A DNA stretch of 64,000 bases from an uncultured Corynebacterium sp. (GCA_943914465.1 CALUCD010000001.1:309185-373184); one strand, 5' to 3'. Shown: positions 8,923-18,863, counted from the first letter of the stretch. Notes: a model not told the origin generated them from the sequence alone. Program-made: numbers and translations.

Positions 8923-8934
8923 GTCCACTTCTGA

Positions 8935-10035
8935 CTAGACCAGCTGGTAATTCCAGCCGTGGGCGTCTTCTACCGTCCCGTTTTGAATCCCGCGAAGGCG
9001 CTCGCGCAGTTGCATGGTGATGGGGCCCGCTTCGTTGTTGCCCACCTCAAACTCGCCCCGGGCGGAAAGTACGCGACCAACCGGGGTGATCACCGCAGCG
9101 GTACCGCATGCGAGTGTTTCAGTGATGCGCCCCGATTGCGCACCTTCACGCCACTCGTCCACGGTGATGCGGCGTTCCTCAGTGCGATACCCCAGATCCT
9201 CGGCAACCTGCAGGATTGATTTTCGGGTGATCCCGGCAAGCAACGAACCAGACAGCGCAGGCGTGACCACCGTGGCATCAGCTCCACTGCCCTCAATGAA
9301 CATCAGGTTCATACCGCCCATCTCCTCGATGTAGGTGCGCTCGATGGCATCAAGCCACACCACCTGGTCACACCCTTTCTGCTCAGCTTCAGCCTGCGCC
9401 AACAGGGACGCCGCGTAGTTACCGGCGAACTTCGCGTCTCCAGTGCCACCGGGCGCGGCACGAACGTATTCCTCTGAAACCCACACGCTCACTGGCTTGA
9501 CCCCGCCCTTGAAGTACGCCCCGGCGGGGGAAGCGATGACGGCGTACGTGTAGGTGGCGGATGGTTTGACCCCCAAGGTGGACTCAGTGCCGACCATGAA
9601 TGGGCGCAAATACAGCGCGGCCTCCCCACCAGCCTCGGGGACCCACGCACGGTCAACGCTGACAAGCTGCAGCAGGGACTCGATGAAGAGGTCCTCCGGC
9701 AGCTCAGGCATGGCAAGGCGACGCGCTGAGTGCTGCATCCGCGCCGCGTTTTCTTGCGGCCGGAAGGTGGTAATGGAGTCGTCCGCGTGGCGGTAGGCCT
9801 TCAGCCCCTCGAAAATGGCTTGCCCGTAATGCAACACATTGGTGGCCGGCTCGAAGGACATGGGGCCATAGGGCCGGACCTGGGCGTGATGCCATCCGCG
9901 GTCCGCGTCCCACTCGATGGAAACCATGTGATCAGTGAACTTCTGGCCGAACGCCGGATTGGCTAAGATTGCGGCGCGCTCATCCTCGGTGGCGGGCGCG
10001 TTGTTCGGGGTCAGGGCAAATTCCAGAGCACTCAT
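8935..10035 (-). CDS. ilvE: Branched-chain amino acid aminotransferase
   Basis: 366 residues from the ATG with complement at 10033-10035. A fold-type IV PLP enzyme that interconverts leucine, isoleucine and valine with their 2-oxo acids. The PLP lysine is Lys202 in AKFAGNYA; other family features are VLHYGQAIFEGLKAYR (67-82), LYLRPF and the C-terminal ACGTAAVITPVG. The open frame extends further upstream to 10404, but that part is antisense to pepA and lacks family similarity. It is convergent with cobT (12 bp between stops) and divergent from pepA, as in C. glutamicum. Confidence 0.95.
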   Translation of the reverse strand: MSALEFALTPNNAPATEDERAAILANPAFGQKFTDHMVSIEWDADRGWHHAQVRPYGPMSFEPATNVLHYGQAIFEGLKAYRHADDSITTFRPQENAARMQHSARRLAMPELPEDLFIESLLQLVSVDRAWVPEAGGEAALYLRPFMVGTESTLGVKPSATYTYAVIASPAGAYFKGGVKPVSVWVSEEYVRAAPGGTGDAKFAGNYAASLLAQAEAEQKGCDQVVWLDAIERTYIEEMGGMNLMFIEGSGADATVVTPALSGSLLAGITRKSILQVAEDLGYRTEERRITVDEWREGAQSGRITETLACGTAAVITPVGRVLSARGEFEVGNNEAGPITMQLRERLRGIQNGTVEDAHGWNYQLV

Positions 10036-10129
10036 GGCCAATACCCTACTCTTCACCGCAAACGCACCAGGTACGCTCGGGCCGGTACTGATCCTGGATA
10101 ACCCTGCACGTCCCCGAACTGAAAGGTGC

Positions 10130-11731
10130 ATGCTGACCATGACGTTTGATCTCTCACTGCCAGCCCGCGGATCCACGCTTCGTCTCGAGTTCGCTCCTGA
10201 CACCGGATGGCCCGGTTCTGGGGCGGGCGTCGCAGCAGGTACCGCACGCATCGTGCCGGTAGCCAACGGAGACGGCGGCGTCGAGCTCCCGGTGACCGCG
10301 CTAACGGTTGAAGGGTTACTCGACGCCCTTGTCGCCATTGGGGCAAAGGGGATTGCTGGTGAAACCACTCGCGTGGTGGTCGACGACACGTTGTTTGTCT
10401 GCATCGGCCTGGGCGACGCAGATGCAATAGATGACGACGCAGTGCGCCGCGCCTATGGTTCTGCCGCCAGGTCACTCAAAGGCGTGGAACGCACTGTTGC
10501 GAGTACCGAGTTCGGCACCAACCCAGTTGTCGAGGGTCTGCTGCTGGGCGGTTACACCTACAGCGGTTTCAAATCCCAGGGGGCAGAAGCGAAGGCATCT
10601 GACAGCACCAGGGCATCCGCAGACACCAACGACAGCACCAGTGTGAACGCAACGGTCACGGTGGTCGCACCTGAAGCGGAGCGCGAGGCGTTTGAGCGAG
10701 CAGTGATCGTCGCAGAATCGGTGAACCTTGCGCGTGACCTAGTCAACACCCCAGCAAACTACCTGTATCCCGAGTCGTACGCGGCGGTGATGCACGAGGT
10801 TGCGGAGCAAGCCGGTCTCACCTGCGAGATTTACGACGAGCAGCAGCTTGCGCAACACGCCTACGGCGGCATCCTCGCCGTAGGCGGCGGTTCTCAGCGA
10901 CCGCCGCGGCTGGTTCACCTGACGTGGGCGCCGGAAGAGGCAGGGGCAACACGTGAATCGATCGCGCTCGTCGGCAAAGGCATCACGTTTGACACTGGCG
11001 GCATCTCCATTAAGCCCGCTTCAAAGATGGAAGACATGATCTCCGACATGGGCGGCTCGGCAGCCCAGCTTGGCGCGATTGTGGCTGCAGCCCGTCTCGG
11101 TGAGCGCGTTCGCATTGACACGTGGCTGCCCCTGGCTGAAAACATGCCGTCTGGCTCCGCCACCCGCCCAGGAGACGTGATCACCCACTACGGCGGCATC
11201 ACCAGCGAGGTACTCAATACCGATGCGGAGGGCCGTTTGGTGTTGGCAGATGCGATCGCTCGTGCCTGCGAGGGTGATGCAGCCTCTGGTGCGCCGGCAT
11301 ACCTCATCGAAACCGCGACCTTGACCGGTGCGCAGCTTGTCGCGCTGGGCACCCGCACAGCTGGCGTGATGGGTTCGGATGAGCTGCGCGACGCAGTCGC
11401 CGAAATAGGACGTGGGGTGGGAGAGCCTGCCTGGGCTATGCCGCTTCTCGACGAGCAGGTTGATGAGCTCAAATCCCCAGTGGCCGACGTACGCAACGTC
11501 CACAATGCCCGCACCGGAGGTATGTGCTTCGCGGGCTTGTACCTGTCGCAGTTCGTTCCGGAGCAAACGCAATGGGTGCACATTGATATTGCTGGCCCGG
11601 CGTGGAATGGCGGCTCCGCTTACGGTTTCACCCCGGCCCGCGCAACTGGGGCTCCGGTGCGCACTATCACAGAGGTCATTCGGCGCATCGCCGCAGGTGA
11701 GCTACAACCTGCAGCGGATAACGGTGAATAG
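10130..11731 (+). CDS. pepA: Leucyl aminopeptidase, M17 family
   Basis: About 533 residues. The C-terminal M17 catalytic domain is clear: VGKGITFDTGG (metal-binding Lys and Asp), DMGGSAA, and the hallmark NTDAEGRL with metal ligands and the catalytic Arg. The N-terminal domain is more variable and acidic. The enzyme removes N-terminal residues from peptides with two metal ions. Start uncertain: GAAAGG at 10121-10126 sits 3 nt before the ATG at 10130 and 12 nt before an in-frame ATG at 10139; either is possible. Frames extending to 9935 overlap ilvE and are rejected. Confidence 0.92.
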   Translation: MLTMTFDLSLPARGSTLRLEFAPDTGWPGSGAGVAAGTARIVPVANGDGGVELPVTALTVEGLLDALVAIGAKGIAGETTRVVVDDTLFVCIGLGDADAIDDDAVRRAYGSAARSLKGVERTVASTEFGTNPVVEGLLLGGYTYSGFKSQGAEAKASDSTRASADTNDSTSVNATVTVVAPEAEREAFERAVIVAESVNLARDLVNTPANYLYPESYAAVMHEVAEQAGLTCEIYDEQQLAQHAYGGILAVGGGSQRPPRLVHLTWAPEEAGATRESIALVGKGITFDTGGISIKPASKMEDMISDMGGSAAQLGAIVAAARLGERVRIDTWLPLAENMPSGSATRPGDVITHYGGITSEVLNTDAEGRLVLADAIARACEGDAASGAPAYLIETATLTGAQLVALGTRTAGVMGSDELRDAVAEIGRGVGEPAWAMPLLDEQVDELKSPVADVRNVHNARTGGMCFAGLYLSQFVPEQTQWVHIDIAGPAWNGGSAYGFTPARATGAPVRTITEVIRRIAAGELQPAADNGE

Positions 11732-11734
11732 CCC

Positions 11735-12130
11735 TTAGGCGTAGGGGTTTTCACCCCGGTCGAACTTCGCACGCCGCTGGCGCTGCTCCTCCCGTTTACG
11801 CAAGATCCGCTCCTGCTCAATTTTCTTGCGCATGCGGTCGGGATAGCCGGTGTCTTCAACGTCGTAAAGCGTGATGCCCAAGAGCTTGCGTACGGCATCG
11901 ATTCCGTTCGGCCCGCCGATGCGTCTTCGGGTGTAGTTGCCCTGTTCATCAACCAGTACAACCGACATCTCGTTGACCATGGTTTCCGGCTCAACGTAGC
12001 CCTCCACGAACGCCCGGCCGCTCACCCAGTTGCGCAAGTAGTCCGCGTCGTCGGGGCGGATCGTCTCCCCAGGTGCGCGCGGCGGGGTGAAGCTGGAGTT
12101 GCGCTTGGCTTTGCCGAAGAGGTTGAACAC
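11735..12130 (-). CDS. Conserved actinobacterial hypothetical protein
   Basis: 131 residues from a GTG with complement at 12128-12130. The protein is soluble and charged, with a basic C-terminus rich in Arg, Lys and Gln (IEQERILRKREEQRQRRAK) that should form a helix. I do not recognise a catalytic motif. It ends 3 bp from pepA in a convergent arrangement, and it is divergent from aceF. A gene of this kind occupies the same place between pepA and the E2 gene in C. glutamicum. The open frame continues upstream for 470 more codons antisense to aceF, but that part is a serine-rich artefact. Confidence 0.75.
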   Translation of the reverse strand: MFNLFGKAKRNSSFTPPRAPGETIRPDDADYLRNWVSGRAFVEGYVEPETMVNEMSVVLVDEQGNYTRRRIGGPNGIDAVRKLLGITLYDVEDTGYPDRMRKKIEQERILRKREEQRQRRAKFDRGENPYA

Positions 12131-12302
12131 GAGGCATATCTTACGGATTGGCAAGAGTCGGCTGAAATGCGTGGAGACGGTGGCGCGAACCATAAAAATC
12201 AGCGGTAAACCTCCCGCCGCGCACGGCAACGAGCGGGCCTGATTGCGGGTAGTCTCGTATTCCGTATACCTTCCACAATTTTCATGAGGAGACTTGGAAA
12301 AT

Positions 12303-14642
12303 ATGGCGCACTCAGTAGAGATGCCCGAACTGGGCGAGTCGGTGACCGAAGGCACGATTACCACGTGGCTTAAAGAGGTCGGCGACACCGTGGAGGTCGA
12401 CGAGCCGCTGCTCGAGGTATCCACCGACAAGGTCGACACCGAGATCCCGTCTCCGGTTGCGGGCACTCTGATCGAGATTAAAGCCGAGGAAGACGACACT
12501 GTTGAAGTCGGCGATGTCATCGCCATTATCGGTGAAGCAGGCGACGAGTCCGCCGCTTCTGACGGCGCGGCGGATGCAGCCGACGCTGAGGATTCTGAGG
12601 ATTCCGGAGACTCGGCGGATAGCACGGAATCGGACACCACAAAGACGGTCGAAGACGCTGACGAGGATGTGAAGCAAGCGGTTGAGAAATCGGCCAAGGG
12701 CTCCTCGTCCGGCTCCGCGACGGATGTTGAAATGCCGGAGCTTGGCGAGTCCGTGACCGAGGGCACGATTATGACCTGGCTGAAGTCAGTCGGCGATGAG
12801 GTCGACGTAGACGAGCCGCTGCTTGAGGTCTCCACTGACAAGGTCGATACGGAAATCCCGTCGCCGGTTGCCGGCACCCTGGTTGAAATCCTCGCTGAAG
12901 AAGACGACACCGTCGAGGTTGGTGATGTGATCGCCCGCATCGGTGACGCGAACGCGGCGGCAAGTGGCGGGAGCGACGACGCCGACGATTCGGCCGACTC
13001 CGCCGATTCCGCTGAGGAGAATCGCGGCGAGGACAACGTCGCCGACGAGGACGAGAAGGTTACCGAGTCGAACTCTGCGGACGGCGAGGGCGCGAACCCT
13101 GCGGACGCGCCGAAGAAGTCCGAATCGAAGTCATCGTCGACCAATAAGAAGGGCTCCGGCGACGGCACCAAGGTCGAGATGCCGGAGCTTGGCGAGTCCG
13201 TGACCGAGGGCACGATCACCACTTGGCTGAAGTCCGTTGGCGACATGGTCGAGGTTGATGAGCCGTTGCTGGAGGTCTCCACCGACAAGGTTGACACCGA
13301 GATCCCCTCCCCTGTTGAGGGCACGATCTTGGAGATCCTGGCTGAAGAAGACGACACCGTGGAAGTCGGTGACGTGATTGCCGTGATCGGCGATGCTGAG
13401 GCAGCTGCCTCCTCGCACGATTCGGATGACGCCGACGACGCGGACGACGCCGAGGGCGCCGACGAGGCCGAGCAGCTCGCGGAAGATGACGCCGAGGCCG
13501 CCGACGATGCCGAGGAGACAACCGAGGCTCCAACCAAGTCCGGTGACGCGGATCAGGCAGCAAAGGGCTCTGCGGCCAATGAGCGCTCTGAAAAGGACGC
13601 GAAGAAAGCTGACAGCGATAACACTGCGGGCAGCAACGCATCTGCGAAGCTCGAGGACCGCGACGGCAAGGTGCCGTATGTGACCCCGCTGGTGCGCAAG
13701 CTGGCTGACAAGCATGGCGTAGACCTGAGCACGGTTGAGGGCACTGGTGTCGGCGGGCGTATCCGCAAGCAGGATGTGCTGGCTGCAGCTGAGGGTGGTT
13801 CCGCGGCCGAGGCGGCAACCCCTGCCAAGGACTCGGCTGGCGAGGCCACCCAGGCGCAGGCTGCTCCGAAGGGCGCGCGTGCGAACTGGTCCACCCAGTC
13901 GGTCGACCCGGGCAAGCAAGACCTCATTGGCACCACCCAGAAGGTCAACCGGATTCGCGAGATCACCGCCGCCAAGATGGTGGAGTCGCTGCAAACCACC
14001 GCACAGCTCACCCACGTGCAGGAAGTGGATGTCACCCGCGTGGCAGAGCTACGCAAGCGTGTAAAGCCGGCATTCGTGGACAAACACGGCGTGAACATCA
14101 CCTACCTCGCGTTCTTTGTGAAGGCGACGGCTGAGGCGCTGGTGTCCCACCCGAACGTCAATGCGTCCTACGATGCTGATGCGAAGGAAATCACCTACCA
14201 CTCCGACGTGAATATCGGCATTGCCGTGGATACGCCGCAGGGCTTGCTCGTGCCGGTGATCAAGCAGGCACAGAACATGAACCTGGCTGAGATTGCGAAG
14301 ACGATCGCCGATTTGGCTGACCGCGCCCGCAACAAGAAGCTGCGCCCGGACGACCTGTCTGGCGCTACGTTCACCGTGACCAACATTGGTTCCGAGGGTG
14401 CGCTGCTGGATACGCCGGTGCTCACCCCGCCGCAGGCTGGCATTTTGGGCACGGCCGCGATTGAGAAGCGCCCGGTGATTGTCACCGAGGACGGCATCGA
14501 CTCCATCGCGATCCGTCAGATGTGCTACCTGCCGTTTACCTACGATCACCAGTTGATCGACGGTGCCGACGCTGGCCGGTTCGTCTCCACCATCAAGGAC
14601 CGTGTGGAGACGGGCGAGTTCGAGGGCGATCTCGGGCTTTAA
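12303..14642 (+). CDS. aceF: Dihydrolipoamide acyltransferase E2 with three lipoyl domains
   Basis: 779 residues from the ATG at 12303, with AGGAG at 12287-12291; an in-frame TTG at 12294 is too close to that site. Domain order: lipoyl domain 1 (about 12303-12540), 2 (12724-12960) and 3 (13168-13400), each with the lipoylated Lys in STDKVDTEIPSP; long acidic Ala/Asp/Glu linkers; a peripheral-subunit binding domain (about 13660-13790, VPYVTPLVRKLA); and the acyltransferase domain ending with DHQLIDGADAGRF, whose His and Asp are catalytic. In corynebacteria this gene, long called sucB, encodes the E2 shared by the pyruvate and 2-oxoglutarate dehydrogenase supercomplex. A terminator follows at 14690. 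Confidence 0.95.
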   Translation: MAHSVEMPELGESVTEGTITTWLKEVGDTVEVDEPLLEVSTDKVDTEIPSPVAGTLIEIKAEEDDTVEVGDVIAIIGEAGDESAASDGAADAADAEDSEDSGDSADSTESDTTKTVEDADEDVKQAVEKSAKGSSSGSATDVEMPELGESVTEGTIMTWLKSVGDEVDVDEPLLEVSTDKVDTEIPSPVAGTLVEILAEEDDTVEVGDVIARIGDANAAASGGSDDADDSADSADSAEENRGEDNVADEDEKVTESNSADGEGANPADAPKKSESKSSSTNKKGSGDGTKVEMPELGESVTEGTITTWLKSVGDMVEVDEPLLEVSTDKVDTEIPSPVEGTILEILAEEDDTVEVGDVIAVIGDAEAAASSHDSDDADDADDAEGADEAEQLAEDDAEAADDAEETTEAPTKSGDADQAAKGSAANERSEKDAKKADSDNTAGSNASAKLEDRDGKVPYVTPLVRKLADKHGVDLSTVEGTGVGGRIRKQDVLAAAEGGSAAEAATPAKDSAGEATQAQAAPKGARANWSTQSVDPGKQDLIGTTQKVNRIREITAAKMVESLQTTAQLTHVQEVDVTRVAELRKRVKPAFVDKHGVNITYLAFFVKATAEALVSHPNVNASYDADAKEITYHSDVNIGIAVDTPQGLLVPVIKQAQNMNLAEIAKTIADLADRARNKKLRPDDLSGATFTVTNIGSEGALLDTPVLTPPQAGILGTAAIEKRPVIVTEDGIDSIAIRQMCYLPFTYDHQLIDGADAGRFVSTIKDRVETGEFEGDLGL

Positions 14643-14689
14643 GCTGCCAGGCATGCACTGAGCGCGAGCAGCTTCGCGCGTAACGACGA

Positions 14690-14721
14690 ACGCCCCGGGT
14701 TTCATCCCCTGGGGCGTTTTT
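14690..14721 (+). terminator. Intrinsic terminator after aceF
   Basis: CGCCCC at 14691-14696 pairs with GGGGCG at 14711-14716, extended by a GGG/CCC inner stem, and is followed by TTTTTC. It lies about 50 nt after the aceF stop. Confidence 0.9.
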
Positions 14722-14795
14722 CTTGCCTGCTGAACTAACGCCAATGCCTACGGGAATACATAACCGGGGCGCGAAAACGTGACGTAGTGAGCCGC

Positions 14796-14801
14796 TAGAC
14801 T
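14796..14801 (+). promoter_or_regulatory. Putative -10 box of the gcv operon
   Basis: TAGACT matches the corynebacterial TANNNT -10 consensus and lies 58 nt before the gcvP start, after the aceF terminator. No glycine riboswitch-like sequence is visible in the resulting leader of about 50 nt. Confidence 0.45.
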
Positions 14802-14859
14802 CTGAGGTGATTTTCATCGCTTCACCCGACTAGCTCACCCGACCAGCGAGGAGCACTCA

Positions 14860-17754
14860 TTGGATTACATTTCACGCCACATCGGTCCCGACCGAGACGA
14901 AGAGCAGCAGATGCTGGACAAGCTTGGCTATGAGTCGTTGGATGCACTGGTGGATGCTGCGGTGCCCCCGGGCATCCTGGCTCAGGCACCACTTGATCTG
15001 CCCGACGCGTTGACGGAGCACGAAGCGCAAGCACGGCTGCGGGAGCTGAGTGAGAAAAACACCGTGCTCAAGGCGTTTTACGGCCAGGGTTTTTCCTCGA
15101 CCCTTACTCCCCCGGTCATCCGCCGCGGTGTCGTTGAAGACGCTGGCTGGTACACCGCGTATACCCCATACCAGCCGGAGATCTCCCAGGGCCGACTCGA
15201 GGCGTTGCTGAACTTTCAGACGGTGGTCCAAGACCTCACTGGCCTTGATATTGCTAATGCGTCGCTGCTGGATGAGGCGTCCGCTGCAGCTGAGGCTGTG
15301 GGGCTGATGTCCCGCGCGGTGCGAAAGGGTCGGCGGGTGCTGTTGGATTCGCGGCTGCACCCCCAGGTCATCAACGTCGCGGCAGAACGCGCGCGGGTGT
15401 TCGACCTGGAGGTTGAGGTACGTAACCTCACCGAGGGTGTTGTCGGGGAGGATGTGGTTGGCGCGGTGGTGGCCTACCCGGGCACCGAAGGCGACATTGC
15501 CGATCCCCGCCCCATTATCGAGGCCGTGCACGAGCGAGGCGGCCTGGTCGCAGTTGATGCCGATATCCTGGCCCTGACGCTTCTCGAGGCACCGGGTGAA
15601 TTCGGCGCGGATATCGCGATCGGCACCACACAACGCCTCGGCGTTCCGCTCTTTTACGGCGGGCCGCATGCAGCATTCATGGCGGTGACGGACAAGCTTC
15701 GCCGCCAGCTGCCGGGCCGTTTAGTCGGTGTATCCAAGGATGCCGAGGGCTACCCCGCCTACCGCCTTGCGTTGCAGACGCGGGAGCAGCACATTCGCCG
15801 CGAGAAGGCGACCTCCAACATCTGCACCGCGCAGGCGTTGCTGGCGGTCACGGCGTCGATGTATGCCGTCTACCACGGCCCACATGGCCTCACGGAGATC
15901 GCAGCAACGATTCACCGCTACGCCACCCGGTTTGCCGCCAGCTGCGATGCGAGCGGCAAGACCGTCCGACATCGCGAGTTCTTTGACACGGTCGTGGTTG
16001 AGGTGGAGGGGGTTGAAGGGGTCGTCGATACGCTTGCACAAGCTGGCTACCTCGTGCGAGCGCTTGATGGCGCAGTCGCTGTATCTTTCGGCGAAGACTG
16101 CAACGAGGAGGATCTGCGCGCACTGCTTCGCGGGTTCGGAGTCGACGAGGTGGTTGACGCAGCGGGTAGTCAACGCCGCATCCCTGCTGCTGTGGCGCGT
16201 TCAACCGAGTTCATGACGCACGAGGTGTTCAACTCGATGCACTCGGAGACGCAGATGATGCGCTACATCCGCACGCTGGGCGACAAAGATCTGGCCCTGG
16301 ATCGCACCATGATCCCGCTCGGCTCGTGCACGATGAAGCTGAATCCAACAGCTGGGGTTGAGACGATCACCTGGCCGGGCTTTGCCAACGTGCATCCCTT
16401 CACCCCCAAGCAGTACACGCCGGGCTGGCAAGAGCTGATCGACGAACTCACTGCCTGGTTAGTGGAAATCACGGGCTACGACGCGGTGAGCATGCAGCCG
16501 AACTCTGGCGCGACCGGTGAGCTGGCAGGGTTATTGGCGATTCGCCAGTTCCACGTTGCAAACGGGGACGCTCAGCGCGATATTTGCATCATTCCCGCCT
16601 CGGCGCACGGCACGAACGCCGCCAGCGCAACACTGGCGAACCTGCGCGTCGTGGTCGTGGCAACCGCGTCAGACGGCTCCATTGACATGGCCGACCTGGA
16701 TGACAAGATTGCCCAACACGGCGACCGCATCGCCGCCATCATGGTGACCTATCCCTCCACCCACGGTGTGTATGAGGACACGGTGCGCGACGTGGCGGAC
16801 AAGATTCACGCGGTCGGCGGCCAGGTTTACATCGACGGAGCGAACATGAACGCGCTGACCGGGTACGCCCGCCCGGGTGACTTCGGCGGCGATGTCAGCC
16901 ACCTCAACCTGCATAAAACGTTCACCATCCCGCACGGCGGCGGCGGACCCGGTGTCGGCCCGATTGGGGTGGGCAAGCACCTTGTGCCGTTTCTGCCCTC
17001 TGACCCGAATGTTCCGGCTGCGCAGAACGTGGGCGGCACCCCGGCGCGCGGCGTGCCCGTCGCCGGCACATACTACGGTTCACCTGGTGTGATGCAGATC
17101 CCATGGGCGTACATCGCCATGAGCGGGGCGCAAGGGTTGAAGTCTGCAACCGGGCATGCGGTGCTGAGCGCCAACTACGTTGCGCACCAGCTGCGCGACG
17201 TCTTCCCCGTGCTCTACACCGGTGAGAATGGTTTGGTAGCGCACGAGTGCATCTTGGACCTGCGCGAGATCACGGAGGCCTCGGGCGTCACCGCCGCCGA
17301 TGTGGCAAAACGCCTTGTTGATTACGGCTTCCATGCCCCCACACTGGCGTTTCCTGTGGCCGGCACACTCATGGTGGAGCCAACCGAGTCGGAAGACTTG
17401 GGTGAACTCGACCGTTTCATTGCGGCGATGCGCTCCATTCGCGCAGAGATCCAGGAGATTATCGATGGCACCGTCGAGTACGAAAAGTCCGTCATACACA
17501 ACGCGCCGTACACGGCCCACTGCGTGACCCGCAGCGAGTGGCCGTATGAATTCAGCCGCGAGCAAGCCGCCTACCCGGTGGATAGCTTGATTCGCGCGAA
17601 GTACTTCCCACCGGTGCGCCGCATCGATGAGGCATACGGGGATCGCAACCTTGTGTGCGCCTGCCCACCGCCGGAGGCATTCGACATTGCCACTGATGAC
17701 CTTGACGCCGTCGAAGTCATCGACGTGACCACGACCGAGGAGAACAGGAAATAA
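14860..17754 (+). CDS. gcvP: Glycine dehydrogenase (decarboxylating), P protein
   Basis: 964 residues, the usual length for the single-chain P protein. It starts at a TTG preceded by GCGAGGAG. The N-terminus MDYISRHIGP is characteristic. The PLP lysine is Lys686 in LNLHKTFTIPHGGGGPG. The enzyme decarboxylates glycine and transfers the aminomethyl group to the lipoyl arm of GcvH. It is the first gene of a tight gcvP-gcvT-gcvH operon, with one base between the gcvP stop and the gcvT start. In C. glutamicum the E2 gene is followed directly by lipB, so the gcv block looks like an insertion, or C. glutamicum has lost it. Confidence 0.97.
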   Translation: MDYISRHIGPDRDEEQQMLDKLGYESLDALVDAAVPPGILAQAPLDLPDALTEHEAQARLRELSEKNTVLKAFYGQGFSSTLTPPVIRRGVVEDAGWYTAYTPYQPEISQGRLEALLNFQTVVQDLTGLDIANASLLDEASAAAEAVGLMSRAVRKGRRVLLDSRLHPQVINVAAERARVFDLEVEVRNLTEGVVGEDVVGAVVAYPGTEGDIADPRPIIEAVHERGGLVAVDADILALTLLEAPGEFGADIAIGTTQRLGVPLFYGGPHAAFMAVTDKLRRQLPGRLVGVSKDAEGYPAYRLALQTREQHIRREKATSNICTAQALLAVTASMYAVYHGPHGLTEIAATIHRYATRFAASCDASGKTVRHREFFDTVVVEVEGVEGVVDTLAQAGYLVRALDGAVAVSFGEDCNEEDLRALLRGFGVDEVVDAAGSQRRIPAAVARSTEFMTHEVFNSMHSETQMMRYIRTLGDKDLALDRTMIPLGSCTMKLNPTAGVETITWPGFANVHPFTPKQYTPGWQELIDELTAWLVEITGYDAVSMQPNSGATGELAGLLAIRQFHVANGDAQRDICIIPASAHGTNAASATLANLRVVVVATASDGSIDMADLDDKIAQHGDRIAAIMVTYPSTHGVYEDTVRDVADKIHAVGGQVYIDGANMNALTGYARPGDFGGDVSHLNLHKTFTIPHGGGGPGVGPIGVGKHLVPFLPSDPNVPAAQNVGGTPARGVPVAGTYYGSPGVMQIPWAYIAMSGAQGLKSATGHAVLSANYVAHQLRDVFPVLYTGENGLVAHECILDLREITEASGVTAADVAKRLVDYGFHAPTLAFPVAGTLMVEPTESEDLGELDRFIAAMRSIRAEIQEIIDGTVEYEKSVIHNAPYTAHCVTRSEWPYEFSREQAAYPVDSLIRAKYFPPVRRIDEAYGDRNLVCACPPPEAFDIATDDLDAVEVIDVTTTEENRK

Positions 17755-17755
17755 C

Positions 17756-18859
17756 ATGCCGCAGACCCCTCTTTACGCAACCCACGAGCAACTCGGCGCT
17801 ACGTTCACCGACTTCGGCGGGTGGACGATGCCGCTGAAATACGCCAATGAACTCGACGAGCACCGCGCCGTGCGCAATGGCGTCGGCATTTTCGACCTGT
17901 CACACATGGGCGAAATCACCGTCACCGGCCCCGATGCCGGCGCATTCTTGGACTACGCGCTGATTTCCAACCTTTCGGCACTCAACGTCGGGAAGGCGAA
18001 GTACTCCATGATCGTCAACGAAAAAGGCGGCATCCTCGACGACCTGATCACCTACAAGCGTTCTGAGACCGAGTACCTGGTCGTGCCGAACGCCGCGAAC
18101 ACCGATGTTGTGTGGGAGGCGTTTCAAGCACGCGCAGGCGATTTCGACGTTGAGCTCACCGACGACTCGCAGTCATACGCCCTCGTGGCGGTCCAAGGCC
18201 CCGGCGCGCTCGAGGTGCTCAGACCGCTGCTGGATAGCGACCCGGATGAGTTGGCGTACTACTCAGGGGCGTCGATGCGCCTTGCGCCGCAAGCAGGGGC
18301 AGGCGCAGAGGCGGCAGATCCAGTTGAGGTATTCGTGGCTCGCACCGGCTACACCGGCGAGGACGGGTTTGAGTTGTTTAGCAGCTTCGAGGACGCGCAA
18401 GCAGTCTGGGACGCGGTCATCGGCGGAGGCACGCCGTGTGGTTTAGCGGCGCGTGATTCGCTGCGCCTCGAGGCCTCCATGCCGCTGTACGGCCACGAGC
18501 TGACCACCGACATCACCCCAGTGGAGGCTGGGATGGGGCGGGCGTTTGCGAAAAAAGAGGCGAACTTTGTGGGCAAGGACGCGCTGAGCGGCAGAGAGCC
18601 CGAAGTGGTCATCGCCGGTTTGACCGCCCAAGGTGGCCGCGCAGCCCGTGAAGGCTCGGAAATCTTCATCGCTGGTGGGGAAAGGATTGGGGTGGTGACG
18701 TCGGGGCAGCCGTCGCCAAGCTTGGGGCACCCGATCGCGCTTGCCCATATCGACCCGGCGCACGCGCAGGAAGGTACCGAAGTAGAGGTTGACATCCGCG
18801 GCCGCCGGTATCCGTTTACCATCAGTGCAACACCCTTCTACTCCCGAAAGGATGCGTAA
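17756..18859 (+). CDS. gcvT: Aminomethyltransferase, T protein of glycine cleavage
   Basis: 367 residues. The T protein releases ammonia from the aminomethyl-lipoyl group of GcvH and passes the one-carbon unit to tetrahydrofolate. Recognisable family features are the N-terminal TPLYATHEQLGATFTDFGGW, the RNGVGIFDLSHMGEI block, and the glycine-rich RTGYTGEDGFELF (about 199-211). The C-terminal barrel carries SGQPSPSLGHPIALAH. The ATG lies one base after the gcvP stop, which implies translational coupling, and the stop is 4 bp before gcvH. Nothing appears truncated. Confidence 0.96.
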   Translation: MPQTPLYATHEQLGATFTDFGGWTMPLKYANELDEHRAVRNGVGIFDLSHMGEITVTGPDAGAFLDYALISNLSALNVGKAKYSMIVNEKGGILDDLITYKRSETEYLVVPNAANTDVVWEAFQARAGDFDVELTDDSQSYALVAVQGPGALEVLRPLLDSDPDELAYYSGASMRLAPQAGAGAEAADPVEVFVARTGYTGEDGFELFSSFEDAQAVWDAVIGGGTPCGLAARDSLRLEASMPLYGHELTTDITPVEAGMGRAFAKKEANFVGKDALSGREPEVVIAGLTAQGGRAAREGSEIFIAGGERIGVVTSGQPSPSLGHPIALAHIDPAHAQEGTEVEVDIRGRRYPFTISATPFYSRKDA

Positions 18860-18863
18860 CACC

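Noticed and set aside
10036..10404. N-terminal extension of ilvE
   Set aside because: The open frame continues 123 codons upstream, but it is antisense to pepA, is serine/threonine-rich and has no family similarity; the ATG at 10035 gives a normal IlvE.
12131..13537. A long serine-rich reading frame on the minus strand, continuous with the 131-residue gene at 11735-12130
   Set aside because: It runs antisense to aceF, where the repeated acidic codons of the lipoyl linkers read as Ser/Thr/Ala on the other strand. It has no ribosome binding site or family likeness. Only the last 131 codons look real.
14643..14859. Glycine riboswitch in front of gcvP
   Set aside because: The leader after the TAGACT box is only about 50 nt and lacks the paired glycine-aptamer motifs; a riboswitch would not fit.
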